Source: Gnetum montanum (taxonomy: Eukaryota > Streptophyta > Gnetopsida > Gnetales > Gnetaceae). From it: a DNA stretch of 64,000 nucleotides. The stretch is taken from positions 62,001 through 126,000 of the forward strand of contig MNCI01036713.1 of NCBI GenBank assembly GCA_015680685.1. Direction: 5' to 3'. Every line of letters starts with the position of its first letter. Position 1 is the first letter of the stretch. Position numbers and translations under genes: made by a program. Positions 46,927 to 56,627 of the stretch are shown here, piece by piece. The notes beneath the pieces are model-generated. The model saw nothing but the letters and a program-made list of their open reading frames with translations, had not been told where the DNA came from and made no database searches.

Positions 46927-47132
46927 CCTACTCACTTGTTGTTAGTTAAAACATCACTACCTGTCAAAACTTTTTATCTTACCCTGTGAGTCTCTTGTCC
47001 CTGTTGATCACACTGAGCTTGCCCTGTTAGTCTAGTTTGATTAGTTTGGTCACGTAGTATTTGTGTCATAGTCACACTACAACTACTTGTAATCCAACCC
47101 CATTCATCTAGCCTAGTCTGTTCACGTTCATC

Positions 47133-50120
47133 ATGGAATCCTCCCAAATCAACCTAGTAACACTACCAATTGCTAAAACTTTGAACCATGTGACTGCTAC
47201 AAAATCCATAACTATCATTAAACAAGTAAACCCTCAAGGCCCTACATGCTAGTCACTTAGGATACAGGGCAAGGACCCTACCTATGCCACTCTTACACCC
47301 GAACAGTACAACTTCATATGTGTCAAAATCCAAGCCAACCTGCCTATCGACCGTATGGAAAGGGAAGCAAAACGAAATTATGAACTTATCCACAAGGGAG
47401 GTCATGAGTTCATCCCTTCAGCATTTGACATAATCCCACTCTCTGAACACCATCATAGAATCATATCCCAACTTCTCATGGCTAGAAGTCAAGCCTTATA
47501 GCTACCTCCCATAGAGCCTCAAGATGAAGAAGATGAATTTGTAGCCCAATCTGAACATGGAGAATCATATCATACCATTAGCCCCCATGCCCATACAAAC
47601 CCACTATTTCAATCATTCCTGGAAGAAACAATATTTCCACCACCATCTTCCTTATGGGAAGTAGCCATTCCCATCCCCATCTTCTCCAAGTCCAATGTTC
47701 AAACTAATGCATCTACTTCTGTCATACCATTGCAAACACAATCCCAACAGACTAATGAAGGAATGACTTCTCAACCTCAAGTGATTGTAATGCCATCGGT
47801 CATACCTGCTTCCACATCCACCCATTATGTACCTCAAGTGAAAATCCAACAAATACCAATGATCACTTCACAACCTATGACTGGGTAGTGGGTCCCATTA
47901 GCTATTCAGCAAAAACCCGTTTACTCACTATAGTGTACCACATCTCATAATCTCAGCCCCGAATGTTGTCCCGGCACAACAAACAATAGTCCAACAACCT
48001 CTTTTTCCACAAATGATGCCACAATTGAGTCATTATCAATTACCATTAACCCAAACTGCTAGTCTTCCTACCACCCAAGAATGGGTAGACACACAAAAAA
48101 TGATGCACTCCTTGGCAGAGGAATTAAAACACCTTAAAAGTTTGAACAATGAGGAAGTCAAAGTACTAGATTTCTATCAAGATGACCTGATTAATCCCTC
48201 AGTTCCACCCTTAACCTTGCCAAAAGAAGTCTCATTACCTCAGCTAACTAAGTACAATGGAGAGGGAGACCCAAATTCCCACCTAGTGACATTCCGACTT
48301 GAAAGTCTTTTGCTTCAGGCATGGCCCCATGTAATTCTGCGTGTATTTGCTATGTCCTTCATAGGAAGAGCCTTAGACTAGTACTGAGCCTTACCCCATA
48401 GCTCTATATCTTCTTTGGAGGATTTGTTGCACCAATTTGTCACCCGTTTCAAATACAATCTAAAACCTAAAGCCACGTTAGATAGTTTGATTCAAATTAA
48501 ACAAGCACCTTTAGAGCCAGCACAAAAGTTTATCCAAAGATGGAGTGCTACCCTGAATGAACTTCATGAACCTATTCCTGAAACATATATGCTTACCATC
48601 CTTAAGGCAACCACAAATGACTTCATTAAATCGAAGCTTTATTATCTAAAACCCTGTACTTTGAGTCAGGCATTTGTACAAATTAAAGACATAGAAGAGG
48701 CGGCACAATCAAGCAATGACCTAGCTTATGTGAACTACAAAAACCAACATACTCTCAAGAAAAACACAACCAAGGCAATAGTAGTTGCAATCACAAAAGA
48801 AACCAACTAGGGCCCAAAAGCTAAGCAACCTAAAGCCCCAGCTAACAAAGCTACCAACTTTGGTGCCAACTCACCTACATTGGCAGGGACCACCCCAAAG
48901 CCCAACCTTCAATGCAAGGACTACTTAAGGTATACACAACTACTAATGCAACCCTCTCAACTATTGGAGCAACTCTTGAAAGCTGGGCAAATCCAACACA
49001 AACATGTGTCGGAGGTTACCCGCCAAAGACATGATAGTTATTGCAAGCTACTAAGGAATCCCACCTTAGCAGTATCAAATGAGCCCCCAATCCCACAACA
49101 TTTTAAATTGGACCAATACTATCATTACCATCAAATGGCTAGTCATAATATAGACAACTGTCATGCCTTTCAAGATGACCTACAAAGAATGATAGAACAA
49201 GGCCAACTAGTGATTGACATGGCAAGTCAATTCAACATAGACAATGCCTCCTCTGTCATAAACTCAATTAGCATAGGTGGCAAGCCCAAACCTGTGAAAA
49301 AAACTTTTGTGATCTGTGTGCCTCCCAGTAAGGTAAGGATTCCCCCACCCTCCACAAATAGGAGGCCTTCCTTTGTTATCAAAGTGCCACCCCAAGCACC
49401 CACAACACCCTTTGTGGTTAAGGCTCCATAGACCTCATCTGCTAAGACATTAAACTGGCATGACTCATCCGCTAAGACGTTAAACTAGCATGACATAGCA
49501 ATAAAAACCACTAAGCAACCTTTTGTCATGAAGGTGCCACAACATGATGGCCCCTCACCTACCTGAAGCCCAATAGTGGGCAACATATTGATCCCTCCTC
49601 CCTCGAAGATCGACCCCACTAGCAACCTAGGTAGGGCCACCAAATGGGAATGCAAGAGCACAAACAAGCACCTCACAACTCCCATGGCCAAAGCAAAGGC
49701 CACAACTTGCAAATAACAACTGAACACTGGGACCCCTAACCCCAAGAAAACCAAGCCTAAGTCCCCCACCTGAGAGGTCTGTCTCTCAAGCTTCATGGAG
49801 GAAGTTAAAGCCAACACAACGACTAATGACAAGGACTTCGTAGATGCACTAACCCAAGTAAAGAAAATTCTGAAACAAAAGAAAAAAGCATTTAGCTTAA
49901 ACGACCTGGTCAGGACCTCACCTACTCACAGCCAAGCATTGGCCCAGGTCTTAGCCTCCATTCCTGTTATGGAGGACATCCCTACAAATGAGGCATCCAT
50001 CCGTGCAACAATGTTGCCTTCCACACCACAAGAATTGGGTTCAACAACCTTAGCCTTTCGTGACGATGTAGTTAAAGTCAACCCCAAATGAGGGGAAGTC
50101 ACTACAGCTCCACTATCCAT
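47133..50120 (+). pseudogene. gag of the inner element
   Basis: Start ATG at 47133 (MESSQINLVTLPIAKTL); a frameshift near 47930-48000; then one frame to 50120 with few stops. Regions: PEQYNFICVKIQANLP, a Pro/Gln/Thr/Ser-rich linker, LTKYNGEGDPNSHLVTFRLE, EDLLHQFVTRFKYNLKP (capsid region), and FKLDQYYHYHQMASHNIDNC followed by FQDDLQRMIEQGQL. The last replaces the usual Ogre CDYH...GHDTEDC knuckle region; the first cysteine is Y here. Stops at 48378 and 48384 sit where the outer copy has LDWYHALP, showing tryptophan codons turned to TAG and TGA. Long repeated Pro/Thr/Lys linkers precede protease. Confidence 0.8.
49440..49500. repeat. Two copies of the AAACTRGCATGAC motif
   Basis: CTAAGACATTAAACTGGCAT and CTAAGACGTTAAACTAGCAT, 34 bp apart, in the gag-protease linker. 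Confidence 0.6.
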
Positions 50121-50500
50121 TAGCATTCGTGTTGGGTAGTGCACCATCCGTAGAGTGCATGTTGACGATGGTGCAACAATGAACATAGTCTTGTACTTTT
50201 TCATTGACAAGTTAGGCCTGGTAGATGAAATCAGGCCAACCAAAGCCATATGTCCAAAAACCTTCAATGGATCACATGTCACAATCAAGGGTATAATCAA
50301 CTTATCTATGGTAGCAGGAGAGAAATTCCCCACTAGCACAGATTTCACTATCATAGAGGAGATGCTAGGTTTCAACATGATTCTAGGTAGGCCTTGACTA
50401 GCTCAACTAAGGGCCATCTCCTCTCCCATCCACCAAGAAATCGACCTTCCATACTAAGGTGGTCAAGTTATCATCCATGGTGATAACGTTTCCTCTTCNC
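50121..50500 (+). pseudogene. Aspartic protease of the inner element
   Basis: Same frame as gag. RRVHVDDGATMNIVLYFFID holds the D-[ST]-G-like active site (here D-D-G), then KTFNGSHVTIKGIINLSM (the Tat/Ogre 'AFDGSRxxVIGEI' block) and MILGRP before a stop. The next stretch (SSPIHQEIDLPY, GGQVIIHGDNVSS) is the family's post-protease segment. It meets an N at 50498. The outer copy has about 180 bp more at this point, so sequence is missing here. Confidence 0.8.
50498..50498. other. Single-N assembly join
   Basis: Alignment by eye to 55675-55915 shows that the inner copy lacks roughly 180 bp here, so this N hides a gap or collapsed sequence. Confidence 0.6.
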
Positions 50501-50989
50501 CCTAAACCTTGCATGCTCCCTAATCCATGCCTAGTTAGGAAGCAACTACATGACCAAGACTCTTCCTTGGCTGAAAATGTGCTTAATGCTTGCCTACCTT
50601 CTGCCTACCCCTCTAACATGCATTTTTTTGACTATTGTTTACATTGCACTAGCCTATGCATTTACATTTTTCCTGCTCACTTAGATCACACATTTTGCTT
50701 TATTTACACATTCGTCAACTTAGCTTACACATTGCATTTGAAAAACATCAAACATAAAAACATAAAACTACAAAAACACATGGCCCAAAAAGGCCTTAAA
50801 CTAGCATATGTCCTAGAACGTCCTAAAACTATTACTTTTTGCATTACTTTTCTTTCATTCATACATTCTAACTCTATGCATGGCAGGTGTTGCTTGATGT
50901 TGTTTTCTTCCTAGTTGTTTTTTTTTCTTTGTAGTATCTTGCAGGCACGTAGCATGACCATGCATGCAGCATCACACTTTACACAAGCA

Positions 50990-51365
50990 AGGTAAGCATC
51001 AGTCCACTATGACTATAAATTGGCACAAAATAGTCCTAGCATCATGACTTAAAACTGATACCACAGAGTAGTCCTAGCATCACGACTTAAAACTGATACC
51101 ACAGAGTTGTCCTGGAGTTATGACAATAAACTGACATCACAGAGCTTTGTCTGGTATGACACTAAATTGCTACATCTGTCCACCATGACATAAAACTGGC
51201 ATGTAGAGTCCACTAAGACTATAAACTGGTTTGCCTCTTCATAGTCCACCATGACTATAAACTAGCAATGCACCATCCACTACGACGCTAAACTGACGTC
51301 GTCCAAGGGGTTATGATGTGAAACTAATCCACAATAGTTTGCTAAGACTATGAACTAGTGATATC
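50990..51365. repeat. Iterated AAACTRGCA repeats downstream of protease
   Basis: About ten degenerate copies, spaced roughly 30-42 bp, of a unit like TCCACTATGACTATAAACTGGCA. Clearest copies are at about 51028-51110 and 51170-51345. Two more stand at 50778-50830 (AAGGCCTTAAACTAGCA). Confidence 0.65.
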
Positions 51366-51837
51366 ATCAACAACCAAGAAAAATATGAAAATATGTGTCA
51401 CTGCAATCGGCTGTTCATGTTTCACAAAGACTTGCTACACAATTTGTCTCATGGACCTTAATGAGGCTAATGCTGTTCATGATTTTGTCTGCTTTGAAAA
51501 TTGCACATATGATGACTCCATCTCCTTACTTAAAGTGCTTAGCTGACCCCTTCATTTATGTTTTTCTTGTCTTCTTGGAGTTGTGTTTGCAGGATGACAC
51601 TCTTGAGGTGTTCGTACATAGATGCATTTCATTGTGACGATAAGGTATCACATTTTTCCTGACGCATGCAACTGGGTTAATCAATCCATTCATAAGTACA
51701 TTCCCAACTCGTGATGCATCCCCTATTTCCTCCATCATGTCCCAATTATTCTAACTCAGTTATACCCCTAGATACATTCCACTCAACTCGACACTTTTGA
51801 TACACTGTTGCACACTATAACTCCCTAAGCAGTCGCA

Positions 51838-52191
51838 ATGCAAAACACAGTATACAATGCATGGCACAAAATGCAAGTGCTCGAACATGAGCACAACACT
51901 AAAAGCAAGCTCTTTCAAGAAGACCAAAAGATCAAAAAAATGAAAGAAAAGGAAAAGACAAAACAAAGAAAAGAACAAACAAAAAAGAAAAAGCACAAAA
52001 GGTCAAAGAGCAAAATGCATGGAAAAGGTCTTCAAGACCCCATTGACATCATAAATGAGAGACCATTGGTTATTCCCATCCAAGCCCCAGGTAAGAAGGC
52101 AATTTTCTTGAAAAACAACTACACTTGTATCTCAAAGAGACCATGTTACACTTCATCGTGTGGCTTTGGTTGTTTACAATGGGCCCCATAA
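51838..52191 (+). CDS. Unrecognised Lys-rich ORF, 117 codons
   Basis: An uninterrupted frame from ATG at 51838. The first 60 residues are very rich in Lys, Glu and Gln (EDQKIKKMKEKEKTKQRKEQ) and would form a charged helix or a basic nuclear signal; the rest (ERPLVIPIQAPGKKAIFLKN) is ordinary. It is open where all neighbours are broken, but low-complexity lysine runs resist stops. It lies between the AAACTRGCA array and the 3' LTR, where RT and integrase would be expected. Whether it is a remnant of a pol tail, a separate gene or chance cannot be told. Confidence 0.3.
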   Translation: MQNTVYNAWHKMQVLEHEHNTKSKLFQEDQKIKKMKEKEKTKQRKEQTKKKKHKRSKSKMHGKGLQDPIDIINERPLVIPIQAPGKKAIFLKNNYTCISKRPCYTSSCGFGCLQWAP

Positions 52192-52498
52192 CACTCTTTA
52201 TGAGTCCCATTTCTCCAAAGAATGCACCTCCTATGTCTTGGCTCCAAGTCTATTGACAAGGACATGAGAGCATTCCTCTCCCACAATCCTGACAACAATC
52301 ATAACCCTTGATCAACTCTTGACTTCCCCCAGTTATAATCCTTGGCATCTTGAACCACATTCCCTCAATCCCATGTACTTTTGAAAATGATGCGATGACA
52401 TCTGGCCAAGGGCCGACAAATAATGTTTGGTACTTGGTTGCTCATGGTGTTTTTCACTTCTTTGTCAATGCCTATCAAGTAGATTCCTCTAGACTTCA

Positions 52499-52513
52499 AC
52501 AAAGAGGGGCCAA
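52499..52513 (+). promoter_or_regulatory. Polypurine tract of the inner element
   Basis: ACAAAGAGGGGCCAA immediately before the 3' LTR start. Confidence 0.65.
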
Positions 52514-54122
52514 TGAAACACCACTAATTTTGGCCTAGCACTTTGAAATGAGAATGACTCAAAGATTTGACTAAGGCATGAAAATCAAGTCCAGCTTGCT
52601 CAAGCTAGCTTGATCACATTGTCAAGCTATCTTGCCCTCAGCATGAACAACTCCAATAGCTTCAAAATTAAGTCAAAATAGTCCAAATATGAATATGTAA
52701 GCTATCATTAAGAGCCATTGATTTCCACTCAAATTTTTAGCATTTAGGAGTCAAAATTTCAAGCCAGACTACATAGTTTTTGTAGATCACGTTGAGTAGT
52801 CATGTTGGGCGTGACCACAGCGTGACCAACTCTGGGAGCCTTAAAAATGAGTCAAAATGACTTGATTTCAAGGGTGCAAATCATCCCTAGGGTCCATTAT
52901 TGATAACTATGGGTCCCAGCCTTCAAAAATTCTATATTTCAACTCAAAATTGCATGTTTTTGAGGTCACACTGTAGGTCACACTGGGCAGTCATGTTGGG
53001 CGTGACCACAGCGTGACCAACTTTTACAGCCTCAAAACTGAGCCAAAATGACTTGATTTCAAGCATGCAATTCATCCTCAGGGTCCACTATTAATAACTA
53101 TGGGTCACAGCATTCAAAAATTTCAGATTTTAGCTCAAAATTACAAGTTTTTGAGGTCACACTACAGGTCACGCTGGGTAGTCAAATTTCTCTTGTTGTA
53201 CATTTCATTGTAAATCCCATTTGTGGGCATGTTAGGTCCCATGGTCTAAATTAAATGTACTTTTATGGGCTTGAATAACCCACGAATTGTAAAATGCAAT
53301 GTACCTAGTCAAGAATGTAGCTTGCCAACACACATCCAACTTGTGCACAACTATTCGACACAAATCCAACTCTCACCAACACGCATCCAACGCGAGCACA
53401 ACTATCCATTGGACACATGTCACTAGATCTGCTTTCCACTCATCTCCTAGCTATTGATTCCATTCTTGAATTTTGTACCTGAGCCCAACCCAACCCTATA
53501 AATACCTTGTCAATTCACATAAACTGGAGAGGCAAAACTGGAGAGATTGGCAATTCTAAGAGAGGACAGAACCTACAATCCTTGGGTGCTCGGCACACCT
53601 GACTATTGGCATCCAAGAATTTCTCACATTCATCACATCACATCACTGCATCATCATGTTACATCACCTTGGGGCTAGGTGTTTGACCTACCATCTACAT
53701 GCAGCTATGCTTTAATCGGTGCACATCTTTTCTAAGCAATACATCATTTCCGTTTTGCCAACCAAACATTATTTTCGTTTTCTGTTTTACATTCTATTTA
53801 TATTTCTGCTTACATTAAGTTCACATTTATTTTATAGTTTACGTTTTGTTTACACCTCATGTTCTTATGTCTTACAGCTCATGTTTACATTTTACGTGCA
53901 TTTACATGTCTTAAGACATTCTTTACGATAACCCCATCGCTAGCCACAGCTTACACTCAGGGAAGTCCTTGGTTGATTTGCATGTAGACCATCCAAGGCA
54001 CTCTGCCTTCATTTACTTTTCCAGCTTGCCTTCAGGCGAAGGCAGGGTCAGCTGTGGCTGCCCAACAATCTCTCAATGTCTATTCCCCTTCTAGCCTTAC
54101 ACCGACAATTTAGGTCAGTACA
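52514..54122 (+). repeat. 3' LTR of the inner element
   Basis: 1609 bp, TGAAACACCACTAATTTTGG ... GGTCAGTACA. Collinear with 45307-46904, including the 191-bp repeat array and TATA box (53497). Confidence 0.9.
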
Positions 54123-54600
54123 AGAAAATGTCCAAGGCTGCTTGTAAGTAGCATGATTGATATTGCGAGCTTCTCAAGAATCATTCAATTGCATTTCCAA
54201 ACAAGCCTTAGATCCTTAAGCATTTCAGATTGGACCAATTTTGCCAATATCACCAATTGCAATGTCATGATATAGACTTTTTCATGGCTTTGCAAGATGA
54301 TATACAATGTATGATTGATAGGAATGAGTTGATCCTTGATGCAACTAACATAGTGCATTTCCAAAATCAATCAATGGGGATTTATAAGGACCCTCTCAAT
54401 GTAAGTGGCAGAAGGTACATCATCAATGCTATTAGCATTGGTGATGATTTAGAATCAACACAAGAACCATTCGTGGTTCATCTGTCCTCTGGCAACACTA
54501 GGGCCTCCTCAACATCAACCAGTTTGAGAACCCATTTTGTTATTAGAGTGCCATCTTGGATGCCCATGATATCCTTTATGGTTATGGCCCCATAGCACAT
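54123..54600 (+). pseudogene. gag of the outer element, C-terminal part
   Basis: Resumes where 45306 left off: CELLKNHSIAFPNKP, PKHFRLDQFCQYHQLQCHDID, FMALQDDIQCMIDRNELILD, IINAISIGDD, then TRASSTSTSLRTHFVIRVP. The inner gag shows CKLLRNPTLAVSNEP, IPQHFKLDQYYHYHQMASHNID and VINSISIGG in the same order, so the join across the inner element is secure at the level of homology. The ORF 54230-54595 is open over 121 codons. It then breaks up before protease. Confidence 0.8.
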
Positions 54601-55095
54601 TGTAACAAAAAAAGCTTAACCATCCTTTGTCATAAGGAAGCTGCAACGTATAAACTCCCCACCTAGCAGAAGTTTAGTGGTGGACAATGCATTGACCCTT
54701 GTTCACCCAAGATCTTGTCCTACAAGCAAAGCCAACAAGTGATCAAGATGGTAAATTGGGATTTCCAATGAGTGCCTTGCTGATCAAATGCTTACGCATC
54801 ATCAGGAGTAAAGGGTAGTAGGCCCACCAAAGTCCATTCCCTTTTCTTTTTTCCTAATGGCCCAATCAACGGAAGAGGCCATAGAAAAACAACCAACAAT
54901 GAAGCACTAAGGCTCCAAAGCAAACAACGCAAGCAAAGCCCAAATCCTCTCCATTAGAGATTCATCTCTTGGATCACATGGAGGAGATGAAGGCTAACAA
55001 CAAGGTAGCAAATAGCGGAAAATATTTTCTTGATGAATTTGGCACCAGTCAAATAGGCTTTGAAATAGAAAAACATAACCTTAAGCCTATAGAAC

Positions 55096-55940
55096 GTGAT
55101 AATGACTTCCTTTGCCCATTGTGAAGTGTTAGTTCACATGTTGACCTCTATTCTTGTCACTGAGGACATCCTAGTGGATGAGAAGTCAATCCATGGTATG
55201 ATGCTTCCCCCTACATTGCAAGAATCAAGTTCAATGCCCCTAGCATTTCATGATGAGGTGATCAAGGTAGACCCTAAGAAGGATCAAGCCATTACTATGC
55301 CAATGTTTATCACCATACATGTGGAATAGTGTAGAATTTGTAGGGTGCATGTCAATGATGGGATGGCAACTAATGTCATCCCATACATGATCATTGATAA
55401 GCTAGGTCTTGTTGCTTGGATCAAACCAACAAAGAAAACATGTCTAAAATCCTTCAATGGATCATGTGTCATCATGAGGAGAACTCTCATCATAGCCTTC
55501 ATGACAAGGGAGTAATTCCCCACAACCACTAAATTCATTGTCATCAAGGAGATGCCTAGATTCAACTTGACCCTGGGTAGGCCCTAGCTTGCCCAGCGGT
55601 AGGCCATCTCCTCCTCTATTCACCAAGAAATGCACCTTTGGTATGAAGGTGGTAAGGTCATCATCTATGGTGATAATGTAACCTCTTTGACCAATAGCAA
55701 CATGAACATTAAACAAGGGTCAAAGGTGGAGTTCCCTAATGACAGACCTCTCGTGAAGTATGAAGTTGAAATATGTGAGGTAGACCAACCTGAGGAGCCA
55801 ACAAAAATCCATGACCTTCCAAAAGAAGCTTTGTGGAAAGAATTACCCTTCAACATAGCTAATGAATGTCAAGGTGGGTATTGTATCATACCCTCCAAGC
55901 CCTATGCACCCCCCTAACCCACACGGGTTAGGAAACGATT
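55096..55940 (+). pseudogene. Aspartic protease of the outer element
   Basis: Preceded by a linker (SILVTEDILVDEKSIHGMMLP, parallel to the inner SIPVMEDIPTNEASIRATMLP). The active-site block is CRVHVNDGMATNVIPYMIIDK, then KSFNGSCVIM and LTLGRP. A post-protease segment follows (SSIHQEMHLWYEGGKVIIYGDNVTS, then a 95-codon ORF to 55917 ending PSKPYAPP). Then a decayed TRVRKRLHD tail shared with the inner element. Three stops lie in the protease proper. Confidence 0.8.
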
Positions 55941-56199
55941 GCATGACTAAGGCACCCCCTTAGTCTAATAGGCACTAGGTGCCTACCTACCCTTGTTTCT
56001 ACATACTTCGTTATTTTGCATTTTTCTTGAATCTTATGTTAGCTTGGTTGTTTTCATTTTACATTATTTTCCTACATTATGTGTATATTTCATTTGTTTG
56101 TGCATATTAACTTAGTTTATGTTTCACTTGTTTGCTTTTTAGCAATTAGTTTACACAAAAAATTTAAAATACATAAACATCATAGAATGCAAAAGTCTT

Positions 56200-56425
56200 A
56201 AAAATTCACAGCCCACCATGGCCCTAAACTAGCATCATGTGACCCAAAAAGGCCTTAAACTACTACATGGCTTTCCATGGCCCTACAACTAGAAACATTG
56301 TTTCTTCATTGCATGGCCTAAAATAGCCTTAAACTATCACTGGGACCTAGAATGGCCTAAAAATATCAATATGTACTATATGTACACATGGCTCAAAATG
56401 GCCTAAAACTAGAAATCTCTATAAC
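56200..56425. repeat. Iterated AAACTRGCA-type repeats after outer protease
   Basis: Six copies of CATGGCCCTAAACTAGCA-like units, 30-40 bp apart, related to those at 50.8-51.4 kb in the inner element. Confidence 0.6.
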
Positions 56426-56627
56426 TTAGTCACATTAATTCATTGCATCATTAATATCAAACACTTAATAGATAAATGCAAAAGTCAATGCATCATACAC
56501 TCCATATGGTAGAAAATACCCATCACATCTCACATAAATAATACTACATAGCATAACTATCCATGTTATATAGGAAGAATACACAAGACACAAAAATTCC
56601 CAATAATAGGGCTACATCAAGATCTGC

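Larger units (their letters stand above)
45307..54122 (+). mobile_element. Inner Tat/Ogre-like element with gag-protease only
   Basis: Paired LTRs at 45307-46904 and 52514-54122, primer site at 46905, a gag-protease frame at 47133-50500, and a polypurine tract (AAAGAGGGGCCAA) just before the 3' LTR. No RT, RNase H or integrase is visible in the 2 kb after protease. It lies inside the gag of a related element. No target duplication is visible (ACATC before, AGAAA after). The LTRs look about 10-12% diverged by eye, younger than element B's. Confidence 0.85.
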
